Below, piece by piece: positions 1 to 6,918 of a stretch of 15,004 nucleotides of DNA (its first letter is position 1; each line of letters begins with the position of its first letter). The stretch spans positions 1 through 15,004 of the forward strand of contig CAIUEV010000123.1 in assembly GCA_903898335.1 (NCBI GenBank). Direction: 5' to 3'. The notes under the pieces are model-generated. The model was not told where the DNA came from. It worked only from the letters and a program-made list of their open reading frames with translations, and searched no databases. The position numbers and the translations under genes were made by a program. Source of the stretch: an uncultured bacterium. GTDB taxonomy: Bacteria > Patescibacteriota > Minisyncoccia > CAIUEV01.

Positions 1-250
1 AGGCCAAACGATTACCGGAAACCGGCGTGTTCGAGCTGTTTAAATTGTTTCTTTTGAGAGGAACAGCTCTATAGGAGCCTCCCCCCTCTTGATTTTTGAT
101 ATTTTCGATCCCCTCCGAAGCCCCTCCTATCGACTCGACACCGGTCATTCCCCCTCCCGAACCGAAAGTGGCGGGAGAATACAGTCCGGTTTCCAGATTA
201 CTTCTCAGATCGGAAAGGCTGCGACGGCTATCTTCAGCTGGCATTTCCAT
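1..250 (-). CDS. N-terminal part of an unrecognised Gly/Ser-rich protein
   Basis: An open frame runs without a stop from an ATG at 250-248 to the left edge, giving 83 codons of an incomplete protein; a second in-frame ATG lies at 244-242. The visible part begins MEMPAEDSRRSLSDLRSNL, continues with glycine-rich stretches (GSGGG, EGGGS) and shows no signal peptide or membrane helix, so it looks like a flexible, soluble N-terminus. I do not recognise a family. No Shine-Dalgarno is visible; the leader is A/T-only for about 20 nt, as for several other genes here. It is transcribed divergently from the flippase, with a 97-bp shared intergenic region. That it is coding rests on the open frame, codon use like its neighbours, and the absence of any other gene in these 250 bases. 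Confidence 0.6.
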   Translation of the reverse strand, partial: MEMPAEDSRRSLSDLRSNLETGLYSPATFGSGGGMTGVESIGGASEGIENIKNQEGGGSYRAVPLKRNNLNSSNTPVSGNRLA

Positions 251-301
251 TTTTGTTTAATTTAAATTATTCTTAAAATATAAAAAGGTGGTATCTTAAA
301 C

Positions 302-319
302 AAGAATCAAGCTATTCTT
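302..319. promoter_or_regulatory. 6-6-6 inverted repeat between divergent genes
   Basis: AAGAAT, six bases, then ATTCTT form a perfect 6-bp inverted repeat in the 97-bp region shared by the divergent left-edge gene and the flippase. An 18-bp dyad in such a place could be an operator for a dimeric repressor, or a small hairpin in the flippase leader. No clear -35/-10 pair was found here. A 6-bp dyad in AT-rich DNA can arise by chance, so this is only a candidate. Confidence 0.25.
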
Positions 320-347
320 CATACTAAAAGAATTATAAACTAAAATT

Positions 348-1919
348 ATGACTTTGGCAGCTCGCATTGCTCACAACTCCATTATTTCAACCGTAACCAG
401 AGTTTTAAGCTTGGCCATTTCTTTGGTCACAATCGGATTTATCACCCGATATCTTGAACCGGCCGGCTTTGGAAATTATACTACGATTTCCGCTTTTTAT
501 TTTCTGATTGTCGCCCTCTCCGATTTTGGCATCAATCAAATTTTCACTCGAGAAATATCCCGTCCTAAGGCCGATGAGGCGAATATTTTGGCGAATGTTA
601 TGGGGTTAAGAATTGTCTCCGTCTCGATAACCGCAATCCTGGGGCTCTTCGGCTTCTTCTTCTTGCCTTACTCCGAAGAAATAAAAAAAGGAATAGCTCT
701 CATGTTTTTAGCTTTGTTTTTTTCCTCCGGCTCTCAGACGCTAAATAGTGTTTTTCAGAAAAGATTGGTTATGCATCGCCTCGCCTATCGAGAACTGATC
801 GGTCGAATAATCCAATTTGGCGTAGTTTTTGCCACCGTTAAGGCTGATTGGGGCCTTTACGGAGTTTTAATGGCCATGATCGCAAGTTTTTTATTTACCT
901 TTTTGGCGGTACTTCAGCTGACTCGCGAATACGTTCCCCTGGGGGTCAAGTTTGATAAAAAATATTGGATTTTTTTCCTGAAAGAATCCGCCCCGTTGGG
1001 AATAGCCGCCTTTGTCAACTTTCTATATTTCAAAGCCGATGCGATTCTTCTCTCTCTTTATCGAAGCAGTCATGAGGTCGGTATATACGGCGCTTCCTAT
1101 AAAGTTCTGGAGAGTTTGATCTACTTTCCTTCCATGTTCATGGGCTTGATTATGCCCGTTTTTGCCTATAATATTTTTCACCGACCAAAAAAGTTTTTGA
1201 ATTTGGCCAGCAAGACATTAAAGGCAATTTGGCTGGCTACAATACCTCTAACCGTTTTCATGTTTTTTCTTTCCAAAGAAACAATAATGGTCATTGCCGG
1301 CAAAGACTTTATTGAAGCCGCTCGCGTTCTGCAAATCCTCTCCTTCGCTTTAGGCGCTATTTTTTTAGCTCAGTTTTTCAACAGCATTCTCATCACTGTC
1401 AATCGACAAAAAACACTGCTTGTAATATTATCCATTACTGCCGGATTAAGCGTTGTTCTCAATTTGATTTTTATTCCGATTTATTCCTACATGGGTGTCG
1501 CCGTTATTTCGACTTTCTGTCAAATCTTAGTCACTGTTATTGCCTACAGAATAAGTCGGCAATGGGGAATCGGCTGGGGAGAGGGTTGGAAAAAATTACC
1601 AACCCGATCTTTTTTTGTCTCCGCTGTCGGAATGGTTTCAGCGCTTTATTTTTTGGAGATGACCAATCTGGAGGGCTTTTCGGTTCTTCTGCTGACCGGC
1701 ATTTCCTCCTTGGCCGGAGTATTCTCAATTGGGATTTTTGAAAACGGAATCGCGGATAATGCCATAATATTAGTCAATATTATTATCAAAAGCATAGTCG
1801 GGCTTACAACTTACGCCGGTCTGATCTTTTTAACCGGCGGATTGACATTGAACGAACTGAGTCAACTTATTTTTATCCGCAAACTTAGAGAAGATGATAA
1901 ATTCAGCCTTCCCAACTAA
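348..1919 (+). CDS. Oligosaccharide/lipid-linked sugar flippase (Wzx/MurJ-like, MOP superfamily)
   Basis: Predicted polytopic membrane protein of 523 residues. Hydrophobic segments run through nearly the whole chain, consistent with the 12-14 helices of MOP-superfamily exporters. The N-terminal FITRYLEPAGFGNYT stretch (about residues 31-45) is the typical first-loop signature of Polysacc_synt (Wzx-type) proteins, and residues about 365-410 resemble the C-terminal Polysacc_synt_C repeat. Members move undecaprenyl-linked sugars across the cytoplasmic membrane for surface polysaccharide, teichoic-type polymer or S-layer glycan assembly. The substrate cannot be read from the sequence. The start is the first ATG of the open frame; no Shine-Dalgarno precedes it (the leader is A-rich). 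Its last 26 nt overlap the RodZ-like gene, implying co-transcription and possibly coupled translation. MurJ is an alternative, but the sequence pattern is closer to Wzx/RfbX. Confidence 0.85.
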   Translation: MTLAARIAHNSIISTVTRVLSLAISLVTIGFITRYLEPAGFGNYTTISAFYFLIVALSDFGINQIFTREISRPKADEANILANVMGLRIVSVSITAILGLFGFFFLPYSEEIKKGIALMFLALFFSSGSQTLNSVFQKRLVMHRLAYRELIGRIIQFGVVFATVKADWGLYGVLMAMIASFLFTFLAVLQLTREYVPLGVKFDKKYWIFFLKESAPLGIAAFVNFLYFKADAILLSLYRSSHEVGIYGASYKVLESLIYFPSMFMGLIMPVFAYNIFHRPKKFLNLASKTLKAIWLATIPLTVFMFFLSKETIMVIAGKDFIEAARVLQILSFALGAIFLAQFFNSILITVNRQKTLLVILSITAGLSVVLNLIFIPIYSYMGVAVISTFCQILVTVIAYRISRQWGIGWGEGWKKLPTRSFFVSAVGMVSALYFLEMTNLEGFSVLLLTGISSLAGVFSIGIFENGIADNAIILVNIIIKSIVGLTTYAGLIFLTGGLTLNELSQLIFIRKLREDDKFSLPN

Positions 1920-2568
1920 AAAAATTCTTGATGAAACCTTGGCTGAATATCTTGTTGCCGGTCGAGTTGCTTCGGGACTTTCTTTAGACCGAATAGCCGA
2001 AGAACTTTCGGTCAGCAAAAAACACTTAGAAGCTCTGGAGGGTGGCCGATTCGATTCTTTACCCCCCGATGTTTACACTATCGGGTTGTTAAGACGTTAC
2101 TGTAAAACGCTCGGTCTCAACGAGAAAAGAGCAATCGCCCTTTTCAAGAAAAGAAAAAATAAGAAAAGCGTTTCTTTTTTTACTCGACCGGTTATTTACA
2201 GAAATTTTTTGGATCGAATTTTGACCTATCGAAATTTTATTTTTTTATTAATTTTTATCCTTCTCTGTTCATTGGGTTTTTATCTTGTTAAAACGCTGTA
2301 TCCTCTTTATACGAACCCGTATTTTGAGCTTGACGACCCGGAAGTTTGCACTCGAACGGTCAGTGAGGAAACACTGAAACTTTCCGGCAGCATCAAGCCC
2401 GAAGAGAAAATTTGGATTAACAGTGAAGAAATAAGTCCCGACAAGGACGGCCGTTTCTATTCCGATATTTTTCTCAAAAGTGGAGAAAATAAAATCAAGA
2501 TCAAGATCGTTAATCGTTTCGGAAGAATAAGAGAAGAAACCTGTACAGTCAAAAAAAGTGAATCTTGA
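1894..2568 (+). CDS. RodZ-like membrane protein: HTH domain, one TM helix, extracytoplasmic beta domain
   Basis: 224 residues in a RodZ-type layout. Residues about 14-85 form an HTH_25-like helix-turn-helix (GRVASGLSLDRIAEELSVSKKHLEALE, then a tyrosine-containing YTIGLLRRYCKTLGL stretch). A basic linker follows, then one hydrophobic helix at about 114-134. Residues about 145-220 form a small beta domain resembling the Glucodextranase-B/Big-like modules often found here, with a pattern of sGsikPeekIwIN...DGrF...L..GeN.I.I. RodZ homologues link the cytoskeleton and wall synthesis to the membrane, and the HTH may bind protein rather than DNA. C152 and C217 flank the beta domain and could form a disulfide. 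The start at 1894 is preceded by AGAGAAG and lies inside the flippase frame, a 26-nt overlap. The gene ends in TGA, showing that TGA is a stop here. No mreB is present in the window, so a cell-shape role is an inference. Confidence 0.8.
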   Translation: MINSAFPTKKILDETLAEYLVAGRVASGLSLDRIAEELSVSKKHLEALEGGRFDSLPPDVYTIGLLRRYCKTLGLNEKRAIALFKKRKNKKSVSFFTRPVIYRNFLDRILTYRNFIFLLIFILLCSLGFYLVKTLYPLYTNPYFELDDPEVCTRTVSEETLKLSGSIKPEEKIWINSEEISPDKDGRFYSDIFLKSGENKIKIKIVNRFGRIREETCTVKKSES

Positions 2569-2638
2569 AACCGAATAAAAATTGCCTAAAAGATTATTAT
2601 AAGTTAGAAAGTAACATCTCAGTTCTTTAATTCAAATC

Positions 2639-2644
2639 GGAGGT
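2639..2644 (+). promoter_or_regulatory. Strong Shine-Dalgarno of the 60-residue Cys protein
   Basis: GGAGGT lies six bases before the ATG at 2650. It is the best-matched and best-spaced ribosome binding site in the window, and it is the main reason to accept the short gene as real. Confidence 0.8.
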
Positions 2645-2649
2645 AAAAA

Positions 2650-2832
2650 ATGGAGTCACCTTGCAGAGGATGCGAACGGGAGAGTTTGGACAAAAATGAA
2701 TGCATAGGATGGTGCGCTAAAATTATAAAATTCCAGAATAGTCTGGAAAAGACCCCGATCAATTTTGATAATGGATATAGCTCCTTCCTTAACGGAGCAA
2801 CCAGAAAAACACCAAAACCTACCTGCCTCTAA
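2650..2832 (+). CDS. Small Cys-rich protein with CxxC-x9-CxxxC motif, function unknown
   Basis: 60-residue open frame with an excellent ribosome binding site (GGAGGT, six bases before the ATG) and a strong intrinsic terminator 16 nt after its stop codon. It is therefore very likely a real, separately terminated gene. The N-terminal half holds four cysteines, C5-x2-C8-x9-C18-x3-C22, followed by AKIIKFQNSLE. This spacing suits a small zinc- or metal-binding knuckle. The C-terminal half is polar and probably disordered, with a fifth cysteine at C59. There is no signal peptide or membrane helix, so it should be cytoplasmic. I do not recognise a family. Similar short C..C...C...C proteins occur in other bacteria and phages, but I cannot name one confidently. 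It lies between the RodZ-like gene and polA, 81 nt after the former, and no convincing own promoter is visible. Confidence 0.7.
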   Translation: MESPCRGCERESLDKNECIGWCAKIIKFQNSLEKTPINFDNGYSSFLNGATRKTPKPTCL

Positions 2833-2847
2833 ATTCCCAAAAAACTT

Positions 2848-2873
2848 AAACGATCCCCCACGGATCGTTTTTT
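2848..2873 (+). terminator. Intrinsic terminator after the small Cys protein
   Basis: A perfect 9-bp stem (AAACGATCC with GGATCGTTT) closes a 5-nt loop (CCCAC) and is followed by a T-run. A-runs upstream of the stem mean it could also work on the minus strand. It separates the flippase/RodZ-like/small-protein unit from polA. Confidence 0.9.
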
Positions 2874-2878
2874 AATTT

Positions 2879-2908
2879 TTTACCCTTATTTTTTTATTGA
2901 TATAGAAT
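2879..2908 (+). promoter_or_regulatory. Candidate promoter of polA
   Basis: Directly after the terminator, TAGAAT (2903-2908, five of six matches to TATAAT) sits 18 bp from TTTACC (2879-2884, four of six matches to TTGACA). Read one register earlier, TGATATAGA gives an extended -10 (TG at 2898-2899). Either would start transcription near 2915, giving polA a very short leader. Placement right behind a terminator makes a promoter expected here. Confidence 0.4.
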
Positions 2909-2927
2909 GGCCTAATAAACTAAAAAA

Positions 2928-5666
2928 ATGTCTAAAAATAAACTGCTTTTAATCGATTCAAGCGCCCTGATTTATCGAGCTTTCTACGCTCTGCCTCCGC
3001 TAACCGACAAAAAAAATCGCACCGTCAATGCCGTTTACGGTTTTCTTTCCGCTTTTATCAATGTTTTGAAAAAAACCGAGCCGACTCACATTGTTTTCGC
3101 CTTTGACGCCAAAGGAGGCTCTTTCCGTAATAAAAAGTATCCGGAGTATAAAGCTCAGCGGGAAAAAGCTCCCGACGATTTATACTCGCAGATACCTCTC
3201 TCAAAGAAGGCGGCCGCTTCCTTCGGATTCCCCTGTCTCGACAAAGAAGGTTTTGAAGCCGATGACATAATCGGATTTCTCGCCAATAAGTTTCTGGACG
3301 ATAATTCCGAGAACGAAGTGGTTATCGCGACCGGCGATCTCGACACTTTGCAGCTGGTCGGACCGAGACTCTCCGTTTTCTCCCTTAGCCGAGGCATTAA
3401 CGATGCCAAAATTTACGACGAAAAAGCCGTCAAGGAGAGATTTGGCCTCGAGCCGAAGCAAATGATAGACTACAAGGCTCTTTTTGGGGATAATTCCGAC
3501 AACATCAAAGGTGTAAAAGGTATCGGCCAAAAAACCGCTTCCGATCTACTGCAGAAGCATCATTCGCTGGAAAACATATACCGACACCTGGAGGAATTAA
3601 AACCTCAGATAAAAAACAAGTTGGAAGCCGGAAGAGAAAGCGCTTTCTTGAGCCAAGAATTAGTAACTTTGGCAAAAGAGGTGCCGGTGGAAATCGACTG
3701 GAACTCCTCTCTTATCCGCAAAGAAGAAATCGCTCAAGGAGGAGAATACTTGGAAAAAGAGTTTGACTTTCGTTCTCTCAGAGAAAGAGTTCTAAAGGCC
3801 TTCGATTTGAGCGGTGACGGGTCTGAACAGAAGAATAATCTTGAACAAAAAAATCAAGATTTCAGCCAAATGTCCATAGTCGAATTGGAAGGAAAAATCT
3901 CCGCTAAGGGAAAAGAATTCATTGTTTGGACGGAAAAAACGGAAAAAGGATCGGGAATTTTTTTCGCCGACATCGAGGAAGCGGGAAAGGTCATCTTCTG
4001 TCCCCGAGCAAAAATAAAAAAGGAATTATTACCAATATTGAAGGAAGTGTCAGTCTTCTGTTTCGATAGTCAAAATATTTTTCGGGAATACCCGGAGTTG
4101 GAATTCGTTCAGGAAAATTTTAATGATCTAAAATTAATAACCTATCTTATCCATCCTCCATTTTTAAAAAAATTTTCCTTCAAGGAAACAGTCTGGCATT
4201 TTCTGAAAATCCGCTTTGAAGAGCCAAAAAAACAGCTTTCCCTTCTCGGCTCCATCGACGACAACTATCCGCTTAACAAATTAAAGGAAGTTTTTACTTT
4301 GCTACACAAGTTGGTTCCCGAAGTTAAAGGAGCTTTTCAAGAGCAAATCCGATACCAAAAAGAAAGCTCTTTCAAAACAACCGTTTTCCCTGAATTCAAA
4401 TGGCAAGCCGGCATTGATTTTGTGTTTCAAGAAATAGAAAAACCTCTCAGCCCCGTGCTGGCCGAAATAGAAAGAGTCGGCGTTAAAGTTGACTTGGAAA
4501 TGTTGAATTCAATGAATAAAAAGAATGGCGATCAAATAAAAATATTGAAAGAAAAAATATTTCAGCTTGCCGGTCAGGAATTTAATCTTGATTCACCTTC
4601 GCAATTAGCCGATATTTTATATTCAAAACTGGGAATCCCCTCTTATTCAATCAAAAAAGGTAAGGCAGGTCATCACTCCACCGCCGCAGATATTTTGGAA
4701 CAATTGACTGAAATTCACCCCATAGCCGGCTTACTGCTCGAGTACAGAGAAAAAAGAAAGTTACAGACCACTTACTTGGAGACCCTTCCTTCACTCATCA
4801 GCCAAAAAGATGGAAGAATCCACGCCTCTTTCGATCCGACCGGGACCGCTACCGGCCGGCTTTCCTCCGCCAATCCCAATCTTCAAAATATTCCGTTACC
4901 TTCAAAAAAAGATAGCGATAGCGTTTCCATAAGAAAAGCTTTTATTCCGGAAGATGGCTATTCGTTCATCTCATTGGACTACTCACAAATTGAAATTAGA
5001 ATCGCCGCCTACCTGACCGGCGAGAAAAAGCTGATAGAGGCTTTTGAAAAAGATCTGGATATCCACCAGCGAACCGCCTCTCTTGTCAAAAATATCCCAT
5101 TGGAAGAGGTGACTCCGGCGGAAAGAAGTGCCGCCAAAGCCTTAAATTTCGGCATTATGTACGGTATCAGCCCCTTCGGCTTTGCTCGATCATCGAAAAT
5201 GTCAGAGAGTGAGGCGAAAATTTTCATCGATAATTACCTGAAAGAATTCCCCAAGATATCTTCCTACATGGAAAATATCAAGTCGTTCGTCAACCGATTC
5301 GGATTTGTAGAAACGATTTTCGGTCGGCGCCGATATTTTCCCGAGGCCACCGCCAAAAACAGGTTTCTGCGCCAATCGGCCGAAAGAATGGCTATTAATA
5401 TGCCTTTCCAAGGAACGGCGGCCGATATTATGAAAATGGCTCTGATAAATACTTCCGACCTTCTGAAATCAAAATTTCAAGCCCAAACAGAAGAGGAAGC
5501 GGCTAAAATAATTTTAACCATTCATGACGAAATAATTTTAGAAGTAAAAGATGAGCTGGTTGAATCGGTAAAAAAACAAGTTAAAGAAACCATGGAATCG
5601 GTAATCAAAGAAATCCTTCCCTTGAAGGTCGACGTAGCCGTTGGCAAAAATTGGGAGGAATTGTAA
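2928..5666 (+). CDS. polA: DNA polymerase I with degenerate proofreading domain
   Basis: 912 residues, the usual length of bacterial Pol I; removes RNA primers and fills repair gaps. Residues 1-290 are the 5'-nuclease: LLIDSSALIYRAFY (D10), EADDIIG (110-116), TGDLDTLQLV (135-144) and the H3TH segment GDNSDNIKGVKGIGQKTA with D188 and D191. Residues about 310-480 occupy the place of the 3'-5' exonuclease but lack its acidic residues: VWTEKTEK (333-340) replaces the DxE motif, and no YxxxD motif is seen before 480. Residues about 490-912 are the polymerase: TGRLSS (642-647), motif A DYSQIEIR (D684), the O-helix with R733, K737, F741 and Y745, and motif C HDE (866-868). Phenylalanine at 741 matches E. 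coli F762. A terminator lies just upstream; the start has no strong Shine-Dalgarno. Confidence 0.97.
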   Translation: MSKNKLLLIDSSALIYRAFYALPPLTDKKNRTVNAVYGFLSAFINVLKKTEPTHIVFAFDAKGGSFRNKKYPEYKAQREKAPDDLYSQIPLSKKAAASFGFPCLDKEGFEADDIIGFLANKFLDDNSENEVVIATGDLDTLQLVGPRLSVFSLSRGINDAKIYDEKAVKERFGLEPKQMIDYKALFGDNSDNIKGVKGIGQKTASDLLQKHHSLENIYRHLEELKPQIKNKLEAGRESAFLSQELVTLAKEVPVEIDWNSSLIRKEEIAQGGEYLEKEFDFRSLRERVLKAFDLSGDGSEQKNNLEQKNQDFSQMSIVELEGKISAKGKEFIVWTEKTEKGSGIFFADIEEAGKVIFCPRAKIKKELLPILKEVSVFCFDSQNIFREYPELEFVQENFNDLKLITYLIHPPFLKKFSFKETVWHFLKIRFEEPKKQLSLLGSIDDNYPLNKLKEVFTLLHKLVPEVKGAFQEQIRYQKESSFKTTVFPEFKWQAGIDFVFQEIEKPLSPVLAEIERVGVKVDLEMLNSMNKKNGDQIKILKEKIFQLAGQEFNLDSPSQLADILYSKLGIPSYSIKKGKAGHHSTAADILEQLTEIHPIAGLLLEYREKRKLQTTYLETLPSLISQKDGRIHASFDPTGTATGRLSSANPNLQNIPLPSKKDSDSVSIRKAFIPEDGYSFISLDYSQIEIRIAAYLTGEKKLIEAFEKDLDIHQRTASLVKNIPLEEVTPAERSAAKALNFGIMYGISPFGFARSSKMSESEAKIFIDNYLKEFPKISSYMENIKSFVNRFGFVETIFGRRRYFPEATAKNRFLRQSAERMAINMPFQGTAADIMKMALINTSDLLKSKFQAQTEEEAAKIILTIHDEIILEVKDELVESVKKQVKETMESVIKEILPLKVDVAVGKNWEEL

Positions 5667-5673
5667 GCAAAAT

Positions 5674-5683
5674 ATGCTAAAAT
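5674..5683 (+). promoter_or_regulatory. Candidate extended -10 promoter for the DUF3048 gene
   Basis: ATGCTAAAAT contains TG, one base, then TAAAAT (5678-5683), an extended -10 just after the polA stop codon. No well-spaced -35 accompanies it, which extended -10 promoters can tolerate. It would give a leader of about 55 nt for the DUF3048 gene and could serve the dnaN-ftsA-miaA genes that follow. No terminator was found between polA and this site. Confidence 0.35.
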
Positions 5684-5746
5684 AAAAAAATAAGCTATAA
5701 ATCACTTTAGATTCAAAGCTCTCAAAATTTTTAATTTTTTTAAAAA

Positions 5747-6880
5747 ATGGAAACGATCCGAAAGTTCCTCAAACAAAACAAAAAAGCCGTTTTGGCTGCA
5801 TTAATGGCTGTTTTGGTCGGTGGCGTCGTTCTCTGGGCTATTAACGGCAAGAAAGACACCGAACTGGAAAAGGCAGGCGAAAAATCAGAAACTCCGAGCG
5901 AAGAAACCGGTAGCGGAGTTCTCCTCAATCAAGGCGAAGTTAGCCCTCTCAGCGGTTTACCCTGTGAAAATTATAAACGAAGAGCTATCGGAGTCATGCA
6001 AGCCGGAGACGTTTCCACCAGACCATTGTCCGGTTTTTCCGATGCCGATATGGTTTTTGAAATGCCGGTAATTACTGCCAGTATTACTCGCTTAATGGGT
6101 GTTTATCTTTGCAATTCGCCAAAAGAAATCGGATCGATTCGCAGTGCGCGACACGACTACGTTACCATAGCCAAAGGTATTGATGCGATGTTGGCTCACT
6201 GGGGCGGGTCGCACTTTGCTCTTGAAGTTTTGAAGAATAAAAACACGGTTCCCGATCTGGACGCCATGAATAATACCGAAGGTGCTTTCTTCAGAAAAGA
6301 CGGCATTCCGGCACCCGATAACGGCTTTGCCTCTCACGAAGGACTTTGGAAAATGGCGGGAAAGATGGGATACAGATTGGAGAATAAGTTTGAAGGCTAC
6401 CCCCATCAAGCCGAAGCGGAAGCCTCAAAACGTCCGGCAGGGGGGAATCTGAGAGTCGGTTTCGCAGGCGTTTACGGTGTAAATTACACTTACGATCCAA
6501 AAACCAATTCTTACCTGAGATCTTGGGGAGGAAAAGAAGATACGGATAAAGCTACCGGCAAACGATTGGCGCCAAAAAATATTATTGTCGCCTTCGCCAC
6601 CTCAAGGCAAATCGAAGGTCAATACAACGACGTTGATATTGAAGGCAGCGGAGAGATGCACGCCTATATTAACGGTCAGGAAATCATAGGCAAATGGGAG
6701 AAGGAGAAAAAGAATTGCGTTATAGGCGACGACCTTGTTTGCGTAACCGATAGCAAGCTGAAGTTTTTAGATGATAAGGGCGAGGAAATAAAATTTATTC
6801 CCGGTCAGATTTGGGTTGAAATTCTTGAGCCAGGTCAGTCTCTAAAATGGGAGCCTGCCGGAGCGGCCGCCACTAACTAA
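5747..6880 (+). CDS. DUF3048 (YerB-like) membrane-anchored extracytoplasmic protein
   Basis: 377 residues. A basic N-terminus is followed by one hydrophobic helix (about 13-32) with no lipobox cysteine, then a charged linker to about 60, so the rest should lie outside the membrane. Residues about 66-210 match the DUF3048 N-terminal domain: SPLSGLPCENYKRRAIGVM, RPLSGFSDADMVFE (92-105), the ITRLMGVY and EIGSIRSARHDY motifs (113-138), and AMLAHWGGS (147-155). Residues about 236-370 match the C-terminal DUF3048/YerB domain (YDPKTNSYLRSWGGKEDTD, PKNIIVAF, and GQIWVEIL near the end). The biochemical function of the family is unknown; YerB of Bacillus is its best-known member. An 80-nt gap separates it from polA, and dnaN follows after 38 nt. 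The start lies in an A-rich leader without a Shine-Dalgarno. Confidence 0.9.
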   Translation: METIRKFLKQNKKAVLAALMAVLVGGVVLWAINGKKDTELEKAGEKSETPSEETGSGVLLNQGEVSPLSGLPCENYKRRAIGVMQAGDVSTRPLSGFSDADMVFEMPVITASITRLMGVYLCNSPKEIGSIRSARHDYVTIAKGIDAMLAHWGGSHFALEVLKNKNTVPDLDAMNNTEGAFFRKDGIPAPDNGFASHEGLWKMAGKMGYRLENKFEGYPHQAEAEASKRPAGGNLRVGFAGVYGVNYTYDPKTNSYLRSWGGKEDTDKATGKRLAPKNIIVAFATSRQIEGQYNDVDIEGSGEMHAYINGQEIIGKWEKEKKNCVIGDDLVCVTDSKLKFLDDKGEEIKFIPGQIWVEILEPGQSLKWEPAGAAATN

Positions 6881-6918
6881 AATATTGGAGGGCTAAGTTA
6901 ATTCCCTAAGAAGAGCTT

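Noticed and set aside
2557..2568. TGA as a recoded glycine codon (Gracilibacteria/Absconditabacteria code)
   Set aside because: Reading through the TGA of the RodZ-like gene does not extend a recognisable domain, no gene here needs in-frame TGA to stay open, and standard-code lengths fit all families.
2566..2649. Own promoter for the small Cys protein (TTGAAA 2565-2570 with TATTAT 2595-2600)
   Set aside because: The spacing of 24 bp is too long, and the alternative TTGCCT/TTAGAA pairing is a poor match. It may be read from the upstream unit.
6887..6907. Strong GGAGGG ribosome-binding-like site and an AGGG/CCCT hairpin before dnaN
   Set aside because: No start codon lies at a usable distance, and dnaN begins 26 nt further on. 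The stem is only 4 bp with an 11-nt loop, too weak to call.
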